A model generated the notes under the pieces. The model did not search any database. It was not told the origin of the DNA and saw only the letters and a list, made by a program, of their open reading frames with translations. A stretch of 64,000 bases of DNA, taken from assembly GCA_964523105.1 (NCBI GenBank), contig CAZFZN010000029.1, positions 1 to 64,000 on the forward strand, written 5' to 3'. The translations under genes and the position numbers were made by a program. Below are positions 24,140-31,978 of the stretch, one piece after another. The stretch comes from V1-33 sp964523105 (GTDB lineage Bacteria > Verrucomicrobiota > Verrucomicrobiia > Verrucomicrobiales > V1-33). The first letter of the stretch is position 1. Each line of letters begins with the position of its first letter.

Positions 24140-24931
24140 TCATCCCACGGGGCTGCGTCCTGTCAATTTCACAAAAAGGTGTCCGTCCACTTCCAGGTTT
24201 TTGACATTGTCCGCCACGGACAGTGAATAGTTCCACTGCGTGCGGTGCAGCACGGGCGGGCCGCTCTGGTGATGCTGCAATCCGGGAGTGGCCCACGCGA
24301 TGGTTTTGAATCCGAGCCTGAGGCATACCTCCTCCGCCGCTTTGGAGAAGTGACGTGCGAAGCCGAAGGTGAAAGCCATGTCCGTGACCGGACTCCCGGT
24401 AATCTCCTCCAGCAGACTCCGGTTCCGGGTCATTTCCTCCTCCACGGCCCGCGGACTCAGTCGCGAGAGCATCGCATGGCTGTGAGTGTGTGCCCCGATC
24501 CAGTGGCCCGCGGCGTGCATTTCCCGGATTTCCGCGCGCGACAGCGGCACATAGGGACGCCGGTAGTCGATCACGCGGCAGTAGCGCTCCAGTTCCGCGT
24601 CAGGGCATTCCCCGCGCAGCACGCTCGTGTTGGTGAAGAACGCGGCCCTCAACCCCAGCGAATCGAACAGCGGAAGCGCGTCGTGCCATGCCTTGAAATT
24701 GTCATCAAAACTGACGCTGCAGACCCGCCCCGCTGACGAGTGGAATTCGCCCGGCCCCACGAACGAATAGCCCTGCGATTTGATCCACCGGATGGCCGCG
24801 GCGAACGGCTCAATTTCGTGCTCGTCCAGCGTGTGAAAATAGACCGCAAGCCGGTCCGGCAGGGGCTTGCGGCAGAACTTCCAGTGAAAATTCCGCAGGG
24901 TGGACTGCAGCAGTCGTTTCATGGCCTGCAA
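24140..24931 (-). CDS. Polysaccharide deacetylase (NodB-like, CE4)
   Basis: A 263-residue protein. NodB motif 1 is SFDDNF with Asp76-Asp77, and motif 2 is His148-X3-His152 (HTHSH), which bind the metal in CE4 deacetylases; TFGFARHF may be motif 3 in altered form (usual R-X-P-Y/F). No clear signal peptide: the start is basic-hydrophobic (MKRLLQSTLRNFHWKF), so it may act in the cytoplasm on lipid-linked sugars. Removal of an N-acetyl group would free an amine for the acyl group supplied by the next genes. Start could also be the internal ATG four codons in. Confidence 0.85.
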   Translation of the reverse strand: MQAMKRLLQSTLRNFHWKFCRKPLPDRLAVYFHTLDEHEIEPFAAAIRWIKSQGYSFVGPGEFHSSAGRVCSVSFDDNFKAWHDALPLFDSLGLRAAFFTNTSVLRGECPDAELERYCRVIDYRRPYVPLSRAEIREMHAAGHWIGAHTHSHAMLSRLSPRAVEEEMTRNRSLLEEITGSPVTDMAFTFGFARHFSKAAEEVCLRLGFKTIAWATPGLQHHQSGPPVLHRTQWNYSLSVADNVKNLEVDGHLFVKLTGRSPVG

Positions 24932-24935
24932 TACC

Positions 24936-26033
24936 TCAGATCAAGCCCTTGAGAATGTGCGCCGCGTAGCGCGTGCCGGACCAGCGGCTGCTTTGCTCCG
25001 CAAGCGTTCGCCGCTCCGGCCAGGCATGCGCCGCCGCTTTGGTCAGGACTTCCGCTGTGGCTTCCAGCGAGTCGTAATAATAACCATTCTGCCCCTCCTC
25101 CAGCAGATGCGCCACGGTGAGCCGCCGCGGCAGGATTACCGGCAGCCCGGTCGCCATGGCCTGTTGAATGCCGATGGTCGCGCGCGGGAACAGTCCCAGG
25201 TCCGCCTCGTTATAAAGCCGGCACATGCCCGCCTGGTCCTGCATGCCGAGCAGTTCGATGCGGTCCGCCATGCCGGATTCCGCCACCAGGACGCGAATCT
25301 GCGCCGCGGACGAATCGTCGCCCATTCCGGCAAACACATAGCGCCACTGCGGATGCCGGCGCAGAAACCCGAAGACCGGAGGCATCCATTTGTCGAACGG
25401 CTTGTGCGCCAGCGTGCGGGTGATGGTGACGAGCTTGCGCGGCTGGTCCGGCAGGCGCGGCGCGGCGCCGGCTTCACTGAGGAAGAAATGTTCTTCATCG
25501 TACGGCAGCGCTGCCAGTTCGATGCGCTCTTCGTGCCTTCCCAGCCCGGCCTCGCGCAGAATTGTCAGGCCCTCCGGCGTGTTATAGGTCAGCTTGTCCG
25601 CCCGGTCGAAAAGCCAGCGGTACCAGCGGTCCTTCCATTTGCGCAGCCAGGGCCGCATGACCTGGCGGTTGTCGAGCAGATCGCCGAAGCAGACCGCGGC
25701 CCGCAGCGTTCGCGGCAGCACGCGCAGGGCGCGATAACCGAAGCCGTGGTTGGGCGCGTTGATAACTGCGGCGTCGTGACCGGCGCAGAGCGAGCGGATC
25801 TTCGAGGCGCTGACGGGAAAGAGTGTCTGTCCGAATCCGAGGCACTTCACGCGCTGCACGGTGATGCCGGGATGCCCGCGCAGAATCTCCGCATTGCGCT
25901 CCGGCTTCTCCTCTCCGGCGGAGGTCACCACGGTCACGGCGTGGCCGGCGCGCGCCAGATACTTCGCCAGCACCCACTCCTGAAAAGCGAGCGCCGGTTC
26001 GAAGAACGGCGTGATCATGGCAATTCTGGCCAT
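24936..26033 (-). CDS. Glycosyltransferase, GT4-like (GT-B fold)
   Basis: A 365-residue protein with the GT-B start MARIAMITPFFEPALAFQEWVLAKYLARAGHAVTVVTS and a C-terminal donor domain (KLVTITRTLAHKPFDKW, YNEADLGLFPRATIGIQQAMATGLPVILP), where the E-X7-E region of GT4 is replaced by GIQQAMATG. Soluble or peripheral membrane enzyme acting on the cytoplasmic face. Acceptor and donor sugars are unknown. It lies between a DegT aminotransferase gene and the deacetylase gene with 23 and 4 bp spacing. Confidence 0.88.
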   Translation of the reverse strand: MARIAMITPFFEPALAFQEWVLAKYLARAGHAVTVVTSAGEEKPERNAEILRGHPGITVQRVKCLGFGQTLFPVSASKIRSLCAGHDAAVINAPNHGFGYRALRVLPRTLRAAVCFGDLLDNRQVMRPWLRKWKDRWYRWLFDRADKLTYNTPEGLTILREAGLGRHEERIELAALPYDEEHFFLSEAGAAPRLPDQPRKLVTITRTLAHKPFDKWMPPVFGFLRRHPQWRYVFAGMGDDSSAAQIRVLVAESGMADRIELLGMQDQAGMCRLYNEADLGLFPRATIGIQQAMATGLPVILPRRLTVAHLLEEGQNGYYYDSLEATAEVLTKAAAHAWPERRTLAEQSSRWSGTRYAAHILKGLI

Positions 26034-26056
26034 ACTTCATCCCCGCCCGCCGGCGG

Positions 26057-27172
26057 TCAGGCATTCGCCCTCACAAGGTCCGTCACGAAATCGAGATCGG
26101 CATCCGTCAGTTCCGGATAAATCGGCAGGCTCAGATATTCCTGCTGATGCCGCGCGATCACGGGAAGCGCTTCCCGGGTATAGCCGAGATACTTGTAGGC
26201 CTCCAGGAACGGCAGCGGCGTTGGATAGTGCACGGTGGTGGCAACGCCGGCGGCGTTGAGCGCGTCGCGCACTTTGTCGCGGTTATTCAGCCGCAGGCAA
26301 TAGACATGAAACACATGGTCGCAGCCGGGCCGGACTTTGGGCGTGATCACCCCCGGCACGCCGCGGAGCCGCTCACTGTAGCCCGCCGCCACTTCGCGGC
26401 GCCGGCGGTTCCACTCGCGCAGGTGCGGGAGTTTCACGGAGAGCACCGCCGCCTGCAAGCCGTCGAGCCGGCTGTTGATGCCCTCCATGATGTGGTCGTG
26501 CTTGCTCACCGGGCTGCTGCCGTGGCGCGCAAAGCAGCGCATCTTCGCGGCCAGATCGCTGTCTCCGGTGATGATGCCGCCGGCATCGCCGTAGGCTCCG
26601 AGATTCTTGCCGGGGTAAAAGCTGAACGTCGCGGCCACGCCGAAACTCCCCACCTGACGGCCTTTATACTCTGCGAGATGAGCCTGCGCGCAGTCTTCGA
26701 TCAGATGCAGCCCGTGACGCCGGCAGATGTCCGTCAGCCGGTCCATCTCCGCGGGCTGCCCCATCAAATGCACTGCGATCACCGCTTTCGTCTTCGGCGT
26801 GATGGCGGCCTCCACTTTGTCAGGGTCGAGATTGTAATAGTCGTCCTCGACATCCGTGAAGACGACGCGCGCGCCGGCCTGGGTGACGACTTCGGAGGTC
26901 GCGATCCAGCTGTTGGCCGTGGTGATGACCTCATCACCCGGTCCGATGCCGAGCTGGCGCAGCACGATGTAGATGGCCTCTGTGCCGTTGGCGCAGCTGA
27001 TGCACTCCTTCGCTCCGGTGGCGGCGGCGAACTCTTTTTCAAAACGTTCCACGAACGGGCCGCGGATGTAGGCGGAGTCTTTGATGACGGCGGCGATGGC
27101 CGCGTCGAGCTCCGCCTTCAGTCCGAGGTATTGTGCGTGCAGGTCGAAGAGGGGAATTTTGCGGTGGGTCAT
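26057..27172 (-). CDS. DegT/DnrJ/EryC1/StrS sugar aminotransferase
   Basis: From the ATG at 27172, 371 residues. PLP lysine Lys189 is in SFYPGKNLGAYGDAGG; SCANGTEAIYIVLRQLG, AVHLMGQPAEMDRL and EDCAQAHLAEYKG are family motifs. It transaminates a keto-sugar nucleotide, with WbpE/WlbC-like (3-amino sugars) as the nearest type by motif. It follows a Gfo/Idh/MocA oxidoreductase and a left-handed beta-helix acetyltransferase, so the trio can oxidise, aminate and acetylate one sugar carbon. An in-frame extension upstream of 27172 runs through a repeat and is not coding. Confidence 0.92.
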   Translation of the reverse strand: MTHRKIPLFDLHAQYLGLKAELDAAIAAVIKDSAYIRGPFVERFEKEFAAATGAKECISCANGTEAIYIVLRQLGIGPGDEVITTANSWIATSEVVTQAGARVVFTDVEDDYYNLDPDKVEAAITPKTKAVIAVHLMGQPAEMDRLTDICRRHGLHLIEDCAQAHLAEYKGRQVGSFGVAATFSFYPGKNLGAYGDAGGIITGDSDLAAKMRCFARHGSSPVSKHDHIMEGINSRLDGLQAAVLSVKLPHLREWNRRRREVAAGYSERLRGVPGVITPKVRPGCDHVFHVYCLRLNNRDKVRDALNAAGVATTVHYPTPLPFLEAYKYLGYTREALPVIARHQQEYLSLPIYPELTDADLDFVTDLVRANA

Positions 27173-27180
27173 AAAAAAGT

Positions 27181-27239
27181 GGCGTGGACTTCCAGTCCAC
27201 TTGGTGGGGTGAAACAGATCCGGTGGACCGGAGGTCCAT
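27181..27239. repeat. Pair of short perfect palindromes (TGGACNNCCAGTCCA family)
   Basis: Two hairpins lie side by side: GTGGACT-TCC-AGTCCAC at 27185-27201 and TGGACC-GGA-GGTCCA at 27224-27238. Both read like the dispersed 'ggacttccagtcca' palindromes of Verrucomicrobiota. They fill the 68-bp gap between the acetyltransferase and aminotransferase genes inside the operon, where they could shape or stabilise the mRNA. Confidence 0.75.
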
Positions 27240-27240
27240 G

Positions 27241-27705
27241 CTACAGCGGGCGCATCAGCTTTGCGGGATTGCCGGCGTAGATGCCTTTCACGGTGATGTC
27301 CTTCGTCACCACGGCGCCGGCGCCGATGACCGCGCCGTCGCAGATGCGCACGGGCAGGATGGTGGCGTTGGAGCCGATGGAGACATCGTTTCCGATGTGC
27401 GTCTCGCGCCACAGAGCGCGGTCGCCGCGGGCCGGGCCGCCGGTTTGGAAGAGATCGTTCACAAACATCACGCCGTGACCGATGAAGCAGTCGTCACCGA
27501 TGCTGACGAGGTCACATATGAATGTATGCGACTGCACCCGGGTGCGGGCGCCGACTTTGGCGCCGGCCTGGATTTCCGTGAACGGACCGATGAAGGCGCC
27601 GTCGCCGATTTCGCATCCGTACAGGTTGGCCGGCTGAATCACGGTGACGCCTTCACCGAACGACACGTCGCGGATGCCGCACTCCTTGAGATTGGGTTCA
27701 GCCAT
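27241..27705 (-). CDS. Left-handed beta-helix acetyltransferase
   Basis: From ATG 27705, 154 residues made almost entirely of hexapeptide repeats (IGDGAFIGPFTEIQAGAKVGARTRVQ, ...IGSNATILPVRICDGAVIGAGAVVTKDI, GNPAKLMRPL). The family transfers acetyl from acetyl-CoA to an amino sugar; the size and the HTFICDLVSIGDDCFIGHGVMFVND region resemble WbpD/WlbB-like proteins. It overlaps the Gfo/Idh gene by 8 bp and precedes a DegT aminotransferase, so it probably acetylates the amine that enzyme makes. Confidence 0.88.
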   Translation of the reverse strand: MAEPNLKECGIRDVSFGEGVTVIQPANLYGCEIGDGAFIGPFTEIQAGAKVGARTRVQSHTFICDLVSIGDDCFIGHGVMFVNDLFQTGGPARGDRALWRETHIGNDVSIGSNATILPVRICDGAVIGAGAVVTKDITVKGIYAGNPAKLMRPL

Positions 27706-28726
27706 TGGATTGTTTGAGAAGTTTGTCGGTTTCCTCCAGCAGCCAGACCACATCCCGGGCCTGCTGCATGGTGGAGAACGGCTCTTTGCCGGTGCGGCAG
27801 CTTTCGAGAAAGTCCTCGATTTCCGCGCGCAGCGGCTCGGCCCGCTCGATCACCGGGATGTGAATTTCGCCCTGACGCATGGTGTAGCCGGCGCGCGCGG
27901 CGGTGAGGTCGAAGTCCATGCGGTCGCCGATCCGGGGGATTTCATCGAACCCCTTGTCGAACACGGTGATCGGCTTTTCCTGGTCCATGTCATCGAACAC
28001 CGCCATTTTCCGGCTGCCCACGACGGTGGTCTTGCGGATCTTGTGAGGGTCGAGCCAGCTCACATGCACATTGGCGACGGGGCCGTCTTTCCATGTGTAG
28101 TTGGCGAAGACGACGTCCTCGATGCCGGGCTGAATGAAGGCCTTGCCGTGCGCGCTGATGCGCTCCGGCAGTTTGCCGTCCATGAGAAAGAGCAGCACGC
28201 TGAGGTCGTGCGGGGCGAGATTCCACCATGCGTTCACGTCGGAGCGGAGCTGGCCCAGATTCACCCGCTGGCAGTAGATGCAGTAGATCTCGCCGAAGTC
28301 GCCGCGGTCGAGCGCCTGCTTCAGCCAAATCAGCGAGTTGTTGTAGAGATAGGTGTGCCCCACCATCAGCGTGAGGTTGGCCGACTTCGCGGCGGCCATC
28401 AGTTCATCGGCCTCCGCGGCGCTCATGGCCATGGGCTTTTCCACAAAGACATGTTTTCCGGCGGCGAGAAACTTCGCCGTCAGTTCCGCGTGCGAACAGG
28501 CCGGCGTGGCGATCACCACGGCCTGCACCTCCGGGTCCTCCAGCACGTCCTCCCAGCGCGGCGTGACGCCGGTGCCGGGAAATTTCTCCGTGACGTAGTC
28601 CCGGCGCGCCGGACTGGCTTCGGCGACGTATTTGAGTTTGGAGGCGGGCAGGGTGGCGAGATTGCGGAGGAGATTGGGGCCCCAGTAGCCGCAGCCGATT
28701 TGAGCAGTGATGATGGGTTGTGTCAT
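27698..28726 (-). CDS. Gfo/Idh/MocA family oxidoreductase
   Basis: From ATG 28726, 342 residues. The Rossmann start QIGCGYWGPNLLRNL, the signature FVEKPMAM (with the EKP motif) and VGHTYLYNNSLIWLK define a GYWGPN-type Gfo/Idh/MocA enzyme. It likely oxidises a ring carbon of a nucleotide sugar with NAD, giving the keto substrate for the DegT enzyme two genes on. It lacks the GYIAPRH start typical of WbpB, so equivalence to WbpB is an inference from context only. Confidence 0.9.
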   Translation of the reverse strand: MTQPIITAQIGCGYWGPNLLRNLATLPASKLKYVAEASPARRDYVTEKFPGTGVTPRWEDVLEDPEVQAVVIATPACSHAELTAKFLAAGKHVFVEKPMAMSAAEADELMAAAKSANLTLMVGHTYLYNNSLIWLKQALDRGDFGEIYCIYCQRVNLGQLRSDVNAWWNLAPHDLSVLLFLMDGKLPERISAHGKAFIQPGIEDVVFANYTWKDGPVANVHVSWLDPHKIRKTTVVGSRKMAVFDDMDQEKPITVFDKGFDEIPRIGDRMDFDLTAARAGYTMRQGEIHIPVIERAEPLRAEIEDFLESCRTGKEPFSTMQQARDVVWLLEETDKLLKQSNG

Positions 28727-28733
28727 GGAAAAG

Positions 28734-30767
28734 TCAGGAAACGGGAAACTGCCGTGTCCATGAGTCGAACACGAGACAGCGGAAAGCGAGCAGCACCGCC
28801 TCTTTGGAAGCGCCCTCGCGGGAGGCGGCCTGGAGTGCAGCCTGTGCTTTGTCTGCGTCCATGTAGGACGCCGCGGCGCCATCCAGGGCAAATGTGGCGC
28901 GGCGTTTCGCGAGGAGTTCCCGCACGAGAAGCGGTTCCGGCGTCCCGAATCCCATTTTATCCCGGCGCCAGATGATGTCGTCGTGCGTGAGTCCGTGCAC
29001 AGCCTTGCGCAGGCACCATTTGGCCCAGCCGTCCCTGAGCTTGAGAGGGCGCAGGGCGGGGGAGAAGGCGAATTCGACGATCCGGTAATCGGTGAACGGC
29101 ACGCGCGATTCGACGGAGAAGGCCATGGAGTTGCGGTCTTCGTAGTGCAGCAGCCGCGGCAGGCTGAAATCGAGCACCAGTCCGCGCAGATGTTCGTCCA
29201 CGGAATCAGTGACGCGGCGCCACGGATAGGACTGGGCGGAGTGCGGGTCCTGCACGGCGTCGAGCAGAGGGCCGGTTCTGTCAGGGTGCAGGATGGCGGC
29301 GGCGGCCGCATGCAGGGCGCGTCCATAGCCGGATTTGGTCACGCGACGCACCAGCGCGCCGGGCAGGGCGGCCATGGCGGCTCCGCGGAAGAACTGCCGC
29401 CACGGAGAGTCGCCGGTTTCGCGGGCGACGGCTTTCGCTTCGCGGAGGGCGCGGGGGATTTGTCCGGAGCGCACCATTTCCCGGAACCACCAGCGATAGG
29501 GCCGGTAGCCGGCGAACACTTCATCCGCCGCCTGGCCGTCGAGCAGCACGGTCACATTTCGCTCGCGGACCTTCTGCATGACGCACCACTGGGCGAACAC
29601 CGTTGTCGCCGTGAACGGCTCGTCCTGGTGCCACACCAGTTTGTCGAAGGCGGCCGCCAGACCCTCGCCGTCAGGATAGGTGAAGTGCCCGGTGGCCGGC
29701 AGTCCGTCCAGCACGCGGTCGATGAAGCGCTTCTCATTGAACGGACCCTCCTGATGATAGACCGCGCTGAACGTGTGCTGCGTGCCGCCGGTGTTGGTGC
29801 TGCCTTTCCCCTCCTGGAGCAGGCGGCTCACCTGGCCCACGATGGATGAGGAGTCGAGGCCGCCGCTGAGGCAGCTGCCCACCGGCACATCCGCACGCAG
29901 GCGCAGCCGCACCGCATCCTCGAACAGCGCGCGCAGTTTTTCGATGGCCTCCTGTTCGCTGCAGCAGGTCCCGTCGCCGTCAGGATTGAGATCCCACCAG
30001 CGGCTGACTTTCAGCGCAGCACCATCCCAGACCGCGCAGCATCCCGGCGGCAGCAGACGGATGTCCTCGAAAAATGTATCCCCCGCGCGGGCGCTGGGGT
30101 AGCGGCCCCAGGCGAGAAAATTCGAGGCCGCGACTTCGTCAAGTTTCCAGCTTCCATCGCGGAGCGGCAGCAGGGCTTTTTGTTCACTGGCAAACGCGAT
30201 GCCGCCGTCCGCACCGGTGAAGTAGTAAAGCGGCTTCACCCCGCAGCGGTCGCGCGCCAGGAATATCCGCGGAGCGCCGGCGGTCCGGAGGTCGAGAATC
30301 GCGAGACCCCACATGCCGTTAAACCGGTGCAGGCAGTCCGGCCCCCACGCTTCATAGGCGCGCAGAATGACCTCGGTATCGGTGCGGCTGCGAAAGCGGA
30401 TGCCGCAGGCCTCCAGTTCCGTGCGCAGTTCGGGAAAGTTATAGACCTCGCCGTTGAAGACGATCCAGAGCCGGCCGTCCGGCGTGCCCATCGGCTGGTG
30501 GCCCGCTTCCGTCAGGTCGTGAATCGAAAGCCGTCGGAAGCCGAGCAGAGCATCCGTCACGCCCTCCGGCAGGGCGTCGCGCCAGTGCGGCAGAGGCAGT
30601 CCTTTCGTTTCGTCGCCGGCGGCCAGCGCGGCCTGCCCGGAGGCAAGGCTGCACAACAGGTAGCCCTCGTCGTCCGGGCCGCGGTGCCGCATGAGGTTGG
30701 TGGCCCGCACGCTGCGCGCGCGGTCCACGGGTTTCCCGGGAGTGATCCAGCCGAAAATGCCGCACAT
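28734..30767 (-). CDS. asnB: AsnB-type glutamine amidotransferase, copy 1
   Basis: From ATG 30767, 677 residues. Cys2 (MCGIFGW) is the N-terminal nucleophile of the class II glutaminase; RHRGPDDEG, FNGEVYNF and the synthetase PP-loop LSGGLDSSS (about residue 300) are intact. The C-terminal DRNSMAFSVESRVPF is typical. In classical AsnB it makes asparagine; here a second copy and glycosyltransferase genes alternate with it, so amidation of a sugar carboxylate (as for WbpS) is more likely. Its start lies 16 bp from a GT gene. Confidence 0.93.
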   Translation of the reverse strand: MCGIFGWITPGKPVDRARSVRATNLMRHRGPDDEGYLLCSLASGQAALAAGDETKGLPLPHWRDALPEGVTDALLGFRRLSIHDLTEAGHQPMGTPDGRLWIVFNGEVYNFPELRTELEACGIRFRSRTDTEVILRAYEAWGPDCLHRFNGMWGLAILDLRTAGAPRIFLARDRCGVKPLYYFTGADGGIAFASEQKALLPLRDGSWKLDEVAASNFLAWGRYPSARAGDTFFEDIRLLPPGCCAVWDGAALKVSRWWDLNPDGDGTCCSEQEAIEKLRALFEDAVRLRLRADVPVGSCLSGGLDSSSIVGQVSRLLQEGKGSTNTGGTQHTFSAVYHQEGPFNEKRFIDRVLDGLPATGHFTYPDGEGLAAAFDKLVWHQDEPFTATTVFAQWCVMQKVRERNVTVLLDGQAADEVFAGYRPYRWWFREMVRSGQIPRALREAKAVARETGDSPWRQFFRGAAMAALPGALVRRVTKSGYGRALHAAAAAILHPDRTGPLLDAVQDPHSAQSYPWRRVTDSVDEHLRGLVLDFSLPRLLHYEDRNSMAFSVESRVPFTDYRIVEFAFSPALRPLKLRDGWAKWCLRKAVHGLTHDDIIWRRDKMGFGTPEPLLVRELLAKRRATFALDGAAASYMDADKAQAALQAASREGASKEAVLLAFRCLVFDSWTRQFPVS

Positions 30768-30783
30768 GTTATAATGAATCCGT

Positions 30784-31962
30784 TCAGGACGCTGCCAGCG
30801 CCTGTTCCACCATCGCGACCAGTTTCGTCTCCTCGGTGCAGGCATTGACGCTTTCCCGCAGCCGCAGCGAGGCCGCTTTGCAGGCGGCGACTTCCGGTGC
30901 AGTCAGGGAATCGAGCAGCGCTGCCAGTGACTGCGGAGTCACTTCCGGCAGTATCCAGCCGATGCCGTGCTTCTCCACGAACTCCCGCGCCGTGACCGTA
31001 TTGGAGCAAACCGTGGCGAGCCCCGCGTGGATGTAATCGAAGAACTTGTTCGGCAGTGCGTGAGCGTGGTTGTAGTTCAGCGGCTGGAGGATGTTGAAAC
31101 CGATGTCCCACCCGGCCAGCTTCGCCACGGTTTCCGCCGGGGCGACGGGCGTCTCGAAAATCACGCGCCCGGGCGGCAGGGCCTCCGCGAGCTGCCGGAA
31201 GGGCGAGCCCGGCTCCGCGCCGGATGTCAGCATCAAATGCAGCACGAACCGGTCGCTCAGCAGACTCATGGCCTGCAGCAGGGTGTCGAGATTCCGGTCG
31301 CCGCCGCCGTGACCGTGAAAGGCGAGATGCAGCCGGTCGTCCTGGCGCGGCGGCAGTTCCGGCAGGGAGCGCAGTTCCGGCGCATTCAGCACCGTGACGG
31401 GACGGAATCCGAATTCTCCGGCGAACTTGTGAGTGAACGGTTCATTCACCGTGGCGCTGCCCGCGGCGAGGGGGCCATAGCGTTTCAGGAGCCGGTAGGT
31501 GTGCGGACCGTGAAAGATCCGGTGCCACGCCTTTTCCGATGCCTCCAGCGGTGCGTACTCGTGGTAGTCCATCACGAACGGTTTTCCGTTCCGCTGCAAC
31601 TGCCAGGCGCCGATCAGCAGAGCGGCCACGTCATTGCCAAAATAGAGATCGTAGTCCTCGCGGGCCACGATATCACGGGCGGCGCGCCAGTCCGCCATCA
31701 TGAGGTCCGGGATCCAGTCCAGGCCGGGAAGCACTCGCCCTGGCCAGCGGCTCAGCGTGCGGATGACTTTGCGCACTTTGCCGCCCCATGAAGGCTTCAG
31801 ACCATGCCAGCGGAGGCGCACCCCCGGCAGCTGCGGCGACGGGTCGTTGCCATAGCCGATGGCGATGAGATCGAACGACTGTCCAAGGTACTTGAGGTGC
31901 CGCAGCACGCGCGCGTCGCGCTCCACCGGGGACAGGGTGAGAAGACAAATGGTTTTGCGCAC
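30784..31962 (-). CDS. Glycosyltransferase, GT4-like, paralog of the 33975-35213 enzyme
   Basis: A 392-residue GT-B protein. The N-domain has ICLLTLSPVERDARVLRHLKYLG and the C-domain HLAFHGHGGGDRNLDTLL and NYNHAHALPNKFFDYIHAGLATVCSN. The last stretch matches the neighbouring GT (NNQHALPNKLFEYVHGGLAVCSS), as do VMDYHEYAPLEASE and VADYHEFPAGEATE, so the two are paralogs. Each is followed by an AsnB-type gene, giving a duplicated two-gene unit. Donor and acceptor are unknown. Confidence 0.88.
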   Translation of the reverse strand: MRKTICLLTLSPVERDARVLRHLKYLGQSFDLIAIGYGNDPSPQLPGVRLRWHGLKPSWGGKVRKVIRTLSRWPGRVLPGLDWIPDLMMADWRAARDIVAREDYDLYFGNDVAALLIGAWQLQRNGKPFVMDYHEYAPLEASEKAWHRIFHGPHTYRLLKRYGPLAAGSATVNEPFTHKFAGEFGFRPVTVLNAPELRSLPELPPRQDDRLHLAFHGHGGGDRNLDTLLQAMSLLSDRFVLHLMLTSGAEPGSPFRQLAEALPPGRVIFETPVAPAETVAKLAGWDIGFNILQPLNYNHAHALPNKFFDYIHAGLATVCSNTVTAREFVEKHGIGWILPEVTPQSLAALLDSLTAPEVAACKAASLRLRESVNACTEETKLVAMVEQALAAS

Positions 31963-31978
31963 GGTCGAAGCGTTCCGG

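Noticed and set aside
27698..28726. Naming the Gfo/Idh enzyme WbpB
   Set aside because: Its N-terminus is GYWGPN-type, not the WbpB GYIAPRH type; only the general oxidoreductase role is supported.
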